Assembly: GCF_029813775.1 (NCBI RefSeq)
Contig: NZ_JARVKW010000037.1
Coordinates: 1 to 64,000 of the forward strand
DNA length: 64,000 nucleotides
Source of the DNA: Streptomyces sp. DH24
Lineage (GTDB): Bacteria; Actinomycetota; Actinomycetes; Streptomycetales; Streptomycetaceae
Direction: 5' to 3'
Shown in pieces: positions 44,732 to 54,639 of this stretch (positions within the stretch are counted from its first letter, which is position 1; every line of letters begins with the position of its first letter). The notes beneath the pieces are model-generated. The model worked only from the letters and a program-made list of their open reading frames with translations. It was not told the origin of the DNA and did no database searches. Both the position numbers and the translations under genes were made by a program.

Positions 44732-44763
44732 TCAACGCCTCAGCCGGTCAACGCCTCAGCCGG
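44732..44763. repeat. 16-bp perfect tandem duplication at a gene 3' end
   Basis: TCAACGCCTCAGCCGG occurs twice in a row (44732-44747, 44748-44763). The second copy contains the stop codon of the minus-strand gene ending at 44756. Confidence 0.85.
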
Positions 44764-45511
44764 CAGCGGCGCCCAGCGCCGAACGCTCCCGGGCCGGCAG
44801 GTGGTAGACGTGGAACGCCCGCCCGATCACGGGCTGGGCCACGTTGCGCACCCGCACCCCGCCGCTCGTCATGCCGTGCTCGGTGCCCGCGTGCGCGTGC
44901 CCGTGCACCGCGAGATCGGCGCCCGCCGTGTCGATCGCCTCGGCCAGCAGATAGCTGCCGAGGAACGGATAGATCTCCAGCGGCTCGCCCGCCAGCGTCT
45001 CCGGCACGGGGGAGAAGTGCGTGAGGGCGACCCGCACGTCGCACCCCTCCTCGTCCAGCGCCTCCAGCGACGTCCGCAGACCGTCCGCGCAGTCCCGCGA
45101 GTGCTGCACGAACTCCTTCATCACGCGCTCGCCGAACTCGCCCGCGCAGCGCCCGGCGAAACCGCCGCCGAACCCCTTCGTGCCGGCCACGCCGATCCGG
45201 GTCCGCCCGTCGTCCAGGACCGTGCTCTGCCCCTCGAGAACCCGTGCGCCGGCGTCCCGGAGGATGTCCGAGACCTCGTCCGGACGGTCGTCGTGATGGT
45301 CGTGGTTGCCGAGCACGGCGACGACCGGGACGGCGAGCCCGTGGATCTCCCGGGCCACCACCCGGGCCTCCTCGGGCGTGCCGTGCCGGGTGAGGTCCCC
45401 GGCCAGCAGAAGGACGTCGGCGCACTCGGGCAGCGTCTCGAACGCCGGGCGGAGGACGCCCTGGCTGTCGGGACCCATGTGGATGTCTCCGACGGCTGCG
45501 ATCCGGATCAT
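44756..45511 (-). CDS. Calcineurin-like metallophosphoesterase
   Basis: A 251-residue cytoplasmic phosphoesterase with two-metal motifs: D-x-H (VGDIHMG, residues 7-12), GDL (LLAGDLTRHG near 39), GNHD (VLGNHDHHDD near 69), H (VALTHFSPVP near 163), GHAH (AVHGHAHAG near 203). Substrate may be a nucleotide or cyclic nucleotide. ATG overlaps the stop of the BON gene (ATGA), the third gene of a coupled operon. Confidence 0.88.
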   Translation of the reverse strand: MIRIAAVGDIHMGPDSQGVLRPAFETLPECADVLLLAGDLTRHGTPEEARVVAREIHGLAVPVVAVLGNHDHHDDRPDEVSDILRDAGARVLEGQSTVLDDGRTRIGVAGTKGFGGGFAGRCAGEFGERVMKEFVQHSRDCADGLRTSLEALDEEGCDVRVALTHFSPVPETLAGEPLEIYPFLGSYLLAEAIDTAGADLAVHGHAHAGTEHGMTSGGVRVRNVAQPVIGRAFHVYHLPARERSALGAAAG

Positions 45512-45795
45512 GCCAGCTCCTCCGCGTGATCGGGGGACGACGGCTCGGCGACGACGAGGTCGCAGTGCACCGGATGCCCGGACAGCGCCTGGCGGGCGAC
45601 GCGCTCGATCTCGTCGCGGCAGTGCACGGACGGCACGGTGCCGCTGATCAGCACCGCGTCCCCGTGCACCTCGACCCGGACGCCCAGTTCGCCGAGCGGG
45701 CCCTGCGCGAACCGCTCGTGGAGGTGGGCGACGCGGTAGTCCAGGTTCTGGGCCGCCGGAGCGTCGGATGCCTGCTCGGGACCACGCTCGGTCAT
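45508..45795 (-). CDS. BON-domain protein
   Basis: A 95-residue soluble protein. A polar 15-residue N terminus is followed by a single BON domain (DYRVAHLHERFAQGPLGELGVRVEVHGDAVLISGTV … RDEIERVARQALSG). BON domains bind phospholipid or other ligands; most bacterial members are exported, but no signal peptide is present here. Coupled at both ends (ATGA) with the nucleotidyltransferase and the metallophosphoesterase. Confidence 0.82.
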   Translation of the reverse strand: MTERGPEQASDAPAAQNLDYRVAHLHERFAQGPLGELGVRVEVHGDAVLISGTVPSVHCRDEIERVARQALSGHPVHCDLVVAEPSSPDHAEELA

Positions 45796-46556
45796 GACTG
45801 CTCCTTCCGCGGTGCGATGACGTTCAGACGTTCCAGGAGGAACAGGAAGGCGGCGGACATCGGTGCGTCGCCGCAGTCGTCGCGCACCCGCTCCCAGTCG
45901 ACCCGCTCGCGCAGCGCGCGGGCGATCGGCAGGACCGCGCCGAAGTCGCAGTGGTGCTCCGAGAAGGCCGACAGCAGGCTGCGCACCAGATCCGTCGGCG
46001 ACAGGACGGGCATGCGCACCGAGTCGACCGGGACCTCCTCGGCGCGGTCGAGCATCTCCGCGCTCACGGGCTGCTGGGCCAGTTCGAAGATGATGTCGAT
46101 GTTCTGGCCGTAGCAGGTGGCCTTGATCAGCCAGTCCTCCGGAGGCGTGCGCACCTCGATGCCCGCCTCGGCAAGGGTGGCCGCGACCGCCTCGGCGTCC
46201 TGGGGCCGGACGCAGAAGTCGGCGTCGTGCTGCAGGCTCTTGCTCACGCCGTGCGCGTAGGCGGCGACGCTGCCGGCCAGGGCGAAGCGGTGCTCCTTCT
46301 TCTTCAGCAGGGCGCCGACCCGCTTGGCCGCCTCCAGGATGGCCTGGCTGCGGTCGGGCGGCAGCTCCCCCTCGGCCAGCGGGACCGGCGGCGGACCCTC
46401 GGGCGGCAGGCTCTCCGGCGGCGGGCCGTCGGGCACCGCAGGACTCCGCGGCGGCGGCGTGTCGTCGAGCCGCGGCTGCTGCGGGTCCGTGGCCAGACGC
46501 AGATCGGGCGTCTCCGCTCGCCGGGCGAGGATCGCCTCTTCTCCGTGCTGCGTCAT
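45792..46556 (-). CDS. Nucleotidyltransferase-fold protein
   Basis: A 254-residue protein. Residues 1-75 are a proline-rich disordered tail (PPPRSPAVPDGPPPES). The pol-beta-type nucleotidyltransferase domain follows with FALAGSVAAYAHGVSKSLQHDADFCV (the GS…D-D motif, metal Asp pair) and QNIDIIFEL (third acid). It resembles AbiEii-like/MNT enzymes that act on tRNA or proteins. The C-terminal helices are LVRSLLSAFSEHHCDFGAVLP. ATG follows CGGAGGAG. A sigma-B-type promoter precedes it, so the operon is likely stress-induced. Confidence 0.8.
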   Translation of the reverse strand: MTQHGEEAILARRAETPDLRLATDPQQPRLDDTPPPRSPAVPDGPPPESLPPEGPPPVPLAEGELPPDRSQAILEAAKRVGALLKKKEHRFALAGSVAAYAHGVSKSLQHDADFCVRPQDAEAVAATLAEAGIEVRTPPEDWLIKATCYGQNIDIIFELAQQPVSAEMLDRAEEVPVDSVRMPVLSPTDLVRSLLSAFSEHHCDFGAVLPIARALRERVDWERVRDDCGDAPMSAAFLFLLERLNVIAPRKEQS

Positions 46557-46638
46557 GACCACTCCTCCGTTTCGTCGTGCCGACCCGGGCCGTCCCGGGC
46601 CGTACCGGAGCCCCGGGCGGCCTCCGTGCCAGCTCTGA

Positions 46639-46663
46639 GTACCCGGCGTACGGCCTTCGACAC
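46639..46663 (-). promoter_or_regulatory. Sigma-B-type promoter for the nucleotidyltransferase operon
   Basis: Minus strand: GTGT (46663-46660), 15 bases, GGGTAC (46644-46639). Start near 46632, leader about 76 bases. Confidence 0.55.
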
Positions 46664-46728
46664 GGCACGGCCGCGTGGCCGGCGACCTCACTTGCGGTGC
46701 GGCGGCGCGGCGGGGGAGGGTGCGGAGC

Positions 46729-47181
46729 GTGTCCACCTTGCTGATCGTCCATCACACCCCGTCCCCGAACTGCCAGGCCCTCTTCGAGGCCGTCGTCTCC
46801 GGGGCGACGGCACCGGAGATCGAGGGCGTCCGTGTGGAGCGCCGCGCCGCGCTGTCCGCCACCGCCTCCGACGTCCTGGCCGCGGACGCGTACCTGCTCG
46901 GCACCCCGGCCAACCTCGGCTACATGTCAGGCGCCCTGAAGCACTTCTTCGACCAGGTCTACTACCCCTGCCTGGACCAGACCCGGGGCCGTCCCTTCGG
47001 CTTCTACGTCCACGGCGGCAACGACGTCACGGGCGCGGTGCGCGGCATCGAGTCGATCACGACGGGACTGGGCTGGCGGCGGGCCGCCGACCCGGTCACC
47101 ACGACGGGCGAGCCGGACAGGGCCGACATCGAGGCGTGCTGGGAACTGGGCGCGACGCTCGCGGCCGGGCTGATGGACTGA
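46729..47181 (+). CDS. Flavodoxin-like/NAD(P)H-dependent reductase
   Basis: A 150-residue flavodoxin-fold protein: STLLIVHHTPSPNCQALFEAV (FMN phosphate loop), DAYLLGTPANLGYMSGALKHFFDQ (second FMN loop) and FYVHGGNDVTGAVRGIES (third). WrbA/flavodoxin-like; likely binds FMN. GTG at 46729 follows GGGGGAGGG. Upstream reading is possible but lacks a ribosome site. Confidence 0.85.
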   Translation: MSTLLIVHHTPSPNCQALFEAVVSGATAPEIEGVRVERRAALSATASDVLAADAYLLGTPANLGYMSGALKHFFDQVYYPCLDQTRGRPFGFYVHGGNDVTGAVRGIESITTGLGWRRAADPVTTTGEPDRADIEACWELGATLAAGLMD

Positions 47182-47244
47182 CGCGGGCGCCGACCGCCCG
47201 CGCGCCCGGCCCGACGGGCCGTTTCCTAAAGGAGATGCCTGTCT

Positions 47245-47261
47245 GCCTATACTGTTTAGGC
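47245..47261. promoter_or_regulatory. Operator-like inverted repeat over a -10 box
   Basis: GCCTA-tactgtt-TAGGC (47245-47261) overlaps TATACT (47248-47253), an excellent -10. Outer CCTAAA (47225-47230) and TTTAGG (47255-47260) also pair. Site of TetR autorepression is likely. Confidence 0.5.
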
Positions 47262-47297
47262 ACATGGGCGTACGGCCCCGTCGACCGGGAGGAACAC

Positions 47298-47870
47298 ATG
47301 GCGCGCGCCGGACTGACCACGGAACGCCTGACGCGCGCGGGGGCCGAGCTCGCCGACGAGGTGGGCTTCGACCGGGTGACCGTCTCGGAGCTCGCCCGGC
47401 GGTTCGACGTGAAGGCCGCGAGCCTGTACTCGCACGTGAAGAACTCCCAGGACCTCAGGACGAGGATCGCCCTGCTGGCCCTGGAGGAACTCGCCGACCG
47501 GGCCTCCGGCGCGCTGGCCGGGCGGGCCGGCAAGGACGCCCTGGCCGCCCTCGCCAACGTGTACCGCGACTACGCGCGCGAGCATCCCGGCCGCTACGCC
47601 GCGGCCCAGACCAGGCTCGACCCGAAGACCACGGCCGCGAGCGCCGGCGTACGGCACGCGCAGCTGACGCGCGCGCTCCTGCGCGGCTACGACCTGGCCG
47701 AGCCGGACCAGACCCACGCGGTCCGCCTCCTCGGCAGCGTCTTCCACGGATACGTCAGCCTGGAGATGGGCGGCGGATTCAGCCACAGCGCACCCGACAC
47801 CCAGGAGACGTGGACGCGCATCCTGGACGCCCTCGACGCCCTGCTGCGGAACTGGCCCGCGCCGCGCTGA
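47298..47870 (+). CDS. TetR-family repressor
   Basis: A 190-residue regulator. The HTH is VTVSELARRFDVKAASLYSHVKNSQDL near residues 27-52, and a C-terminal WHG-type ligand domain (TetR_C_13-like) ends YVSLEMGGGFSHSAPDTQETW. ATG follows GGGAGG. An operator-like repeat lies on its promoter. The likely targets are itself, the SGNH hydrolase just downstream and perhaps the flavodoxin upstream. Confidence 0.88.
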   Translation: MARAGLTTERLTRAGAELADEVGFDRVTVSELARRFDVKAASLYSHVKNSQDLRTRIALLALEELADRASGALAGRAGKDALAALANVYRDYAREHPGRYAAAQTRLDPKTTAASAGVRHAQLTRALLRGYDLAEPDQTHAVRLLGSVFHGYVSLEMGGGFSHSAPDTQETWTRILDALDALLRNWPAPR

Positions 47871-47922
47871 CCGCACCGCGAGCCCGTGACGCCCCCGCAC
47901 CCCTACCGACAGGCACACAGTC

Positions 47923-49107
47923 ATGCACCACCGGCCCGGCTGGATCACCACGCCCCTCACCGCCGACCTCGTCCGCGGCGCCCTCGACCTGGAGCACACC
48001 GGGCACGGCCTGCTCCCGCACCGGCTGCCCGCCCACGCCCGCGCGCAGTGCGCCGACCCCCAGCTCGCCATGGCCGAATCCCAGCCCTCCGGCGTACGCC
48101 TGGCCTTCCGCACCCGCGCCACCGCCGTCGAACTGGACACGCTGCCCACCAAGAGGGACTACGTGGGCGCCCCGCCGCGCCCCGACGGCGTCTACGAGCT
48201 GCTCGTCGACGGCCGCCCGGCGGGCCGGGCCACCGTGACCGGCGGCAACACCCTCGCCATCGACATGACCACGGGCTCCTTCGAGTACCGGCCCGGCCCG
48301 CCGGGCACCGTGCGCTTCACGGAACTGCCCGGCCGGGCGAAGGACGTCGAGATCTGGCTGCCGCACAACGAGACCACGGAACTCGTCGCGCTGCGCACCG
48401 ACGCTCCCGTCGAACCCGTACCGGCGCGGGGCCGCAAAGTGTGGCTGCACCACGGCAGTTCGATCAGCCAGGGTTCCGACGCCGCCGGCCCGACGAGCAC
48501 CTGGCCCGCGCGCGCCGCGCTGCTCGGCGGCGTGGAGCTGATCAACCTCGGCCTGGGCGGCGGCGCCCTGCTCGACCCGTTCACCGCCCGCGCGATGCGG
48601 GACACGCCCGCCGACCTGATCAGCGTCAAGATCGGCATCAATCTCGTCAACCAGGACCTGATGCGGCTGCGGGCCTTCACGCCCGCCGTGCACGGCTTCC
48701 TCGACACGATCCGGGAGGGACACCCGAGCACGCCGCTGCTGGTCCTCTCGCCGGTGTACTGCGCCATCCACGAGGACACGCCCGGCCCCAGCACGCCCGA
48801 CCTCGGCCACCTGGGCGACGGGCGGCTGCTGTTCCGGGCCGCGGGCGATCCGGCGGGGCGGGCGAGCGGGCAGCTGACGCTGGGCGTCATCCGCGACGAG
48901 CTGCGCCGGATCGTGGAGCAACGGGCGGCCGACGACCCGGACCTGCATTACCTCGACGGCCGCGAACTGTACGGCGAGGCCGACTTCGCCGAGCTGCCGC
49001 TGCCCGACGGGCTCCACCCGGACGCCGCGGCCCACCGCCGCATGGGCGACCGTTTCGCGGAGCTGGCCTTCACCGGCGGCGGCCCCTTCGGCGACCGGGA
49101 CACGTGA
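47923..49107 (+). CDS. SGNH/GDSL-type esterase
   Basis: A 394-residue hydrolase. An N-terminal beta-sandwich region (residues 20-160) precedes an SGNH domain with block I Ser (WLHHGSSISQGSDA near 183), block II Gly (NLGLGGGALLD), block III Asn (VKIGINLVNQD) and block V Asp-His (LPDGLHPDAAAH near 367). No signal peptide, so probably cytoplasmic. Carbohydrate or acyl ester substrate is inferred from the family. It lies 52 bases after the TetR gene on the same strand. Confidence 0.87.
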   Translation: MHHRPGWITTPLTADLVRGALDLEHTGHGLLPHRLPAHARAQCADPQLAMAESQPSGVRLAFRTRATAVELDTLPTKRDYVGAPPRPDGVYELLVDGRPAGRATVTGGNTLAIDMTTGSFEYRPGPPGTVRFTELPGRAKDVEIWLPHNETTELVALRTDAPVEPVPARGRKVWLHHGSSISQGSDAAGPTSTWPARAALLGGVELINLGLGGGALLDPFTARAMRDTPADLISVKIGINLVNQDLMRLRAFTPAVHGFLDTIREGHPSTPLLVLSPVYCAIHEDTPGPSTPDLGHLGDGRLLFRAAGDPAGRASGQLTLGVIRDELRRIVEQRAADDPDLHYLDGRELYGEADFAELPLPDGLHPDAAAHRRMGDRFAELAFTGGGPFGDRDT

Positions 49108-49153
49108 CGCGTGTCGCCGGGACGCCCAGGGGCCGCCGCGACGGTGGTGGGTG

Positions 49154-49500
49154 CTACTTGGTGAGGTGGCGCTCCAGGTCGGCGAGGACCTCGTCGGCGG
49201 CCGTCACGCCGAGGCCGAGGTACCAGGTCTCGTCCGGCACGTCGTGGGCGTGACCGGCCTTGACCGCCTTGAGGTTCTTCCACAGCGGGTTGCCCTGGGC
49301 CCTGGACTTGTCGGTGGCCTTCGGGTCGCCGTAGACGCCGGTGAAGATGCAGTCGGCGTCGGCCTGGTCGATGTTCTCGGCACTGACCTCGGCGGCGAGG
49401 TCGTCCATGTCCTGGTTCTTCGGCCGCGGGATGCCCACGTCCTTCAGGACGGTGCCGATGAACGAGGCGTTGGCGTAGAGGCGGATCTCGGGGCCGTACG
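49154..49500 (-). pseudogene. Truncated iron-siderophore ABC transporter binding protein
   Basis: Only the last ~110 residues of a siderophore-binding lipoprotein survive (ASFIGTVLKDVGIPRPKN, ENIDQADADCIFTGVYGDP, NPLWKNLKAVKAGHAHDVPDETWYLG). Family members are about 320-350 residues. The signal peptide and N-terminal lobe are absent, and beyond about 49500 the frame is shadow sequence of the divergent secreted gene. A usually aromatic position is Cys (DADCIFT). No start or ribosome site fits. The 5' part was deleted or replaced. Confidence 0.75.
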
Positions 49501-49561
49501 TCCTCGCGGCCGGTTCCGTGCCCTGCCGGATCGGTGTCCCGCACACCGCATTGGGGGAACG

Positions 49562-50188
49562 ATGCAGAACACCCGCACCCGCCGCACCCGGATCGCCCTG
49601 TCTGTCCTGGGCTCCGGGGCCGCACTCGCCCTGGCCGCCGTCCCGGCGACGGCCGCGGCCGGTGCCCAGTCCTTTGACACACCCCGGTTCCTGGAGCCGG
49701 CCGAACTCCCGCCGCACCCGACGTCGCCCTGGTACGCCGGCCCGGTCACCGCCGGGCAGCCGGACCCGCTCCCGGTCTGCGTGGGCGAGGCGCTGCCGTC
49801 GATCTCCGCCCACCGCGCCCACTGGACGGAGTACGACACCAACGCGCTCCAGGTGACGGTGGTCGAGCGGGACGAGCAGCGGGCCGCCGCCTTCGCGGCG
49901 CTGCTGCGCAAGAGGCTCGCCGACTGTGCCAGGACGCTGATGGAGCAGTACCCGGACATCACCGCGCAGCAGAAGTACTACGGGAAGCTGTTCGTCGAGG
50001 AGGGCGCCCACGTCTACGGCGTGCACACCGAGGCCGAGTGGGGCGCGTCCGACATCGCCCTGTTCTCGGTGGGCCGGGACGGCAGGACCGTCACGGTCGT
50101 GAAGTGGGCGCAGATGGGCACCTTCTGGCACGCCCAGGTCGCCGACTTCCGGGTCACCACCGCCACGGCCGTCAACAAGCTGTACTGA
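49562..50188 (+). CDS. Secreted protein of unknown function
   Basis: A 208-residue protein with a signal peptide (residues 1-33, RRTRIALSVLGSGAALALAAVPATAAAG, cleavage after A-A-A). The mature part is polar with two cysteines (PVCVGEALP and RLADCARTL) likely bonded, and strand-helix alternation (LQVTVVERDEQRAAAFAALLRKRL). I cannot name its family. ATG follows GGGGGAACG. Possibly an enzyme inhibitor or binding protein; no catalytic motif. Confidence 0.78.
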   Translation: MQNTRTRRTRIALSVLGSGAALALAAVPATAAAGAQSFDTPRFLEPAELPPHPTSPWYAGPVTAGQPDPLPVCVGEALPSISAHRAHWTEYDTNALQVTVVERDEQRAAAFAALLRKRLADCARTLMEQYPDITAQQKYYGKLFVEEGAHVYGVHTEAEWGASDIALFSVGRDGRTVTVVKWAQMGTFWHAQVADFRVTTATAVNKLY

Positions 50189-50193
50189 CGCGT

Positions 50194-50225
50194 CGGGGCC
50201 GGCCGACGGCGGTCGGCCGGCCCCG
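50194..50225. terminator. Terminator hairpin between secreted protein and katG
   Basis: 14-base perfect arms CGGGGCCGGCCGAC / GTCGGCCGGCCCCG with a GGCG loop; serves both convergent genes. Confidence 0.8.
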
Positions 50226-50233
50226 AGGCGGGA

Positions 50234-52450
<2,217 letters not shown>

Positions 52451-52474
52451 GGGAATCCTTCCAAGCTGGGCGGA

Positions 52475-52921
52475 TCATGGTGCTGAGGAACTGCGAGCGG
52501 TGGAGCAGCCGGGGCACAGGCCCCAGTAGATGACCTCGGCCTCGTCGATCGAGAAGCCGCGGTCCTCGGACGCCGTCAGGCAGGGGGCCTCGCCGGTCGC
52601 GCATTCGACGTCGGCGACGACTCCGCAGGAGCGGCACACGAGGTGGTGGTGGTTGTCGCCGACCCTGCCCTCGAACCGGGCGGGGCTGCCCGCCGGCTCG
52701 ATTCGGCGTATGAGCCCGGCCGCGGTGAGCGCGTGCAGGGCCTCGTACACGGCCGGCAGCGATATGTGACCGACCCGGTCCCGTACCCCGGAGGCGATCG
52801 CCTCGACTCCGAGGTGGTCACCGTCCCGGACGGTCTCCAGCAGAGCGACACGGGCAGCCGTCACCCGCAGGCCTGCGCTGCGCAGTTCCTGGGCGGTCGT
52901 CGGGGTCCGGGGCGCTGTCAT
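52475..52921 (-). CDS. furA: FurA-type peroxide-sensing repressor
   Basis: A 148-residue Fur-family regulator: LRVTAARVALLETVRDGDHLGVEAI (winged helix), LPAVYEALHALTAAGLIRRIE, then the metal site GDNHHHLVCRSCGVVADVEC with C-x2-C and the second C-x2-C (WGLCPGCS). Represses itself and katG; H2O2 oxidation releases it. ATG 52921 is preferred (MTAPRTPTTAQELRS, family start); there is no ribosome site, consistent with a leaderless message. Confidence 0.92.
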   Translation of the reverse strand: MTAPRTPTTAQELRSAGLRVTAARVALLETVRDGDHLGVEAIASGVRDRVGHISLPAVYEALHALTAAGLIRRIEPAGSPARFEGRVGDNHHHLVCRSCGVVADVECATGEAPCLTASEDRGFSIDEAEVIYWGLCPGCSTARSSSAP

Positions 52922-52929
52922 GCCGACGA

Positions 52930-52958
52930 ACACTACCGCCATAAACACGAAAGGTTAA
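52930..52958 (-). promoter_or_regulatory. furA-katG promoter, probably leaderless
   Basis: Minus strand: TTAACC (52958-52953), 17-base spacer, TAGTGT (52935-52930), then eight bases to the ATG at 52921. The start point would be at or next to the initiation codon. The AT-rich spacer (…CGTGTTTATGG…) is where a FurA box would lie. Confidence 0.55.
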
Positions 52959-52982
52959 GGAAAACGAGAAGTTCAGGTTTTC

Positions 52983-53042
52983 GACGGCCGCCGGACGGTC
53001 CCCCGACGGCCGCCGGACGGTCCCCCGACGGCCGCCGGACGG
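52983..53042. repeat. 22-bp tandem repeat, 2.7 copies
   Basis: GACGGCCGCCGGACGGTCCC followed by CC, perfect at 52983-53004 and 53005-53026, partial at 53027-53042. Confidence 0.85.
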
Positions 53043-53080
53043 CCGCGGGCCGCCGCCCGCACCGCCGTCAGCAGCACGTA

Positions 53081-53122
53081 CGCCCCCTGGGGACGCCCAC
53101 GAGAAGGCGCCCCCAGGGGGCG
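53081..53122. terminator. Long perfect hairpin in the furA/ArsR spacer
   Basis: Arms CGCCCCCTGGGG (53081-53092) and CCCCAGGGGGCG (53111-53122), 18-base loop that itself can pair GCC/GGC. Not at a gene end; might be a terminator of an unseen small RNA or a structured RNA element. Confidence 0.45.
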
Positions 53123-53634
53123 TGTCCCGGCCCCCGGCAGACCGGTACGTTCCGGTCGGCCGCTCACCAGTGCTTCCACCCCCGTGGGAAGCCTGGCCGT
53201 GCCGACACGGAGGCCGGGGCCCCGGACGGTCACCTGTGTGCCAGGACGCCGACGATGCCGAGAGGCGAGCCTCTCGCGCGCATGGCTGCCCACCTCCTGC
53301 CCGAACGACGCCGCGCCGCACCGGTGTTGCCCGGGCCGCGAGTGGCACGGGTCCGGCCGTCGCGCGGCGTCGTCGCGCGACGGGGACGTGCGGCAGTGCG
53401 CCAGAGGTGCCGCGCACTGCCCGTGGCCCCGATGCTCGCCGACGCGTGCCCGGCACGGAAGCTTTTCGAACCTGCTCGAAAGGCGGCCGGCACACAGGCC
53501 GGAAGGCGTCCCGGAAGTCGGCCGGATGTCGCCTTACCGGCCCGGAATCACGGACGGCGCAGGGGCGTTGGAACAGAGGGATACAGGGGGCGCGGCGTCG
53601 GCGACGACGCCGTGGACACACGGGGGGACGACCG

Positions 53635-54618
53635 GTGGGCGGATGCTCGGTTCACGTAGGACGGCTCGACCGCGTACCGCTGGCCGTCAGCCCGCACCCG
53701 GGAGCGACGCTGTTCTCCCTGATGTTCCAGGTGCTCACCGGCACGACACCAGGAGTGCCCGCACCCCTGCGCGCCCTCGTGCGGCAGTCCCTGCCGCCGT
53801 CGCACGCGGCCGCCATGAGCGCCGTGTTCGCCTCCGCGTGCTGGGCTCCCGACGCGCTGTCCCTGACGCGCGACCTCGACGCCGGCGGCGAGGCGGCGGT
53901 CCCGGCCGAACTGGACGCGCTGGAACCGGACGCCCTCCTCGCCGAACTGCACCGGCAGTTCGGCGACACGCCGCCCGCCCGCTGGCGCGCCGCCGCGGCC
54001 CGCCCCCGCGAGTTCCTCGACGCCTACCGCGCCGCGGTGTACGCGGTGTGGCAGAACCTGCTCCCGGTGTGGCGGACGGCGGAGCCGTACGTGCGCCGGG
54101 AGCAGGAACGGATCGGCCTGGCGGCCGTGACCGGCACCCTGGACGTGCTCGTCGGTTCCCTCGGCGGGCGTGCCCGGTACGCGGACGGCGCGTTCACCCT
54201 GCCCCACGAGTGCCCCCACCACCTCGCCGAACTGGGGCAGCGGCGCGTCGTCCTGGTGCCGCTGGCCTCCGGATACAGCGCGGACACCTACAGCGCGGAG
54301 CGCGACGACGTGCTCTGGTTCGGCTACCCCCTGCCCGGCCTGGGGCAGGTCCTGGCCGACGTGGCACCGCAGGCGACGACCGGCGCCGATCGCCTGACCA
54401 CCCTCCTCGGCCGGGCCCGCGCCGGCATTCTGCGCAGCGCCCGGCGCAGGCCCTCGCTGTCGGAGACCGCGCGCCACATCGGCCTGTCGGTGAGCACGGC
54501 GTCGTACCACTGCGACCAACTCACCGAGTCCGGCCTGCTGCTGAGGCAGCGTCAGGGCCAACAGGTCCGGCTGCACCTCACCGAGCGGGGCGACGCGCTC
54601 CTCGACCTGCTGACCTGA
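53635..54618 (+). CDS. ArsR-type winged-helix regulator (DUF5937-like)
   Basis: A 327-residue protein. Residues 30-245 form an uncharacterised, mostly helical domain (LFSLMFQVLTGTTPGVPAPL, PREFLDAYRAAVYAVWQNLLPVW) like DUF5937. The C terminus is a wHTH near 275-325 (RPSLSETARHIGLSVSTASYHCDQLTESGLLLRQRQGQQVRLHL). GTG at 53635 follows GGGGGGAC. It is convergent with the exported GH32 gene; no target identified. Confidence 0.85.
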   Translation: MGGCSVHVGRLDRVPLAVSPHPGATLFSLMFQVLTGTTPGVPAPLRALVRQSLPPSHAAAMSAVFASACWAPDALSLTRDLDAGGEAAVPAELDALEPDALLAELHRQFGDTPPARWRAAAARPREFLDAYRAAVYAVWQNLLPVWRTAEPYVRREQERIGLAAVTGTLDVLVGSLGGRARYADGAFTLPHECPHHLAELGQRRVVLVPLASGYSADTYSAERDDVLWFGYPLPGLGQVLADVAPQATTGADRLTTLLGRARAGILRSARRRPSLSETARHIGLSVSTASYHCDQLTESGLLLRQRQGQQVRLHLTERGDALLDLLT

Positions 54619-54639
54619 ACGACCGCGGACCGGGCGGTG

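Larger units (their letters stand above)
52959..53634. other. Large spacer between furA and ArsR-like gene
   Basis: About 680 bases. It contains a 22-bp repeat, a strong hairpin, and no convincing gene; frames on both strands are arginine-rich shadows. The right end holds the promoter of the ArsR-like gene. Confidence 0.5.

Noticed and set aside
44732..44763. Attachment site (att) duplication
   Set aside because: Only 16 bases in direct contact, no integrase or element between the copies.
53122..53634. N-terminal extension of the ArsR-like gene
   Set aside because: The frame is open but Arg/Ala/Gly shadow-like; the GTG at 53635 has a good ribosome site and the conserved domain starts soon after.
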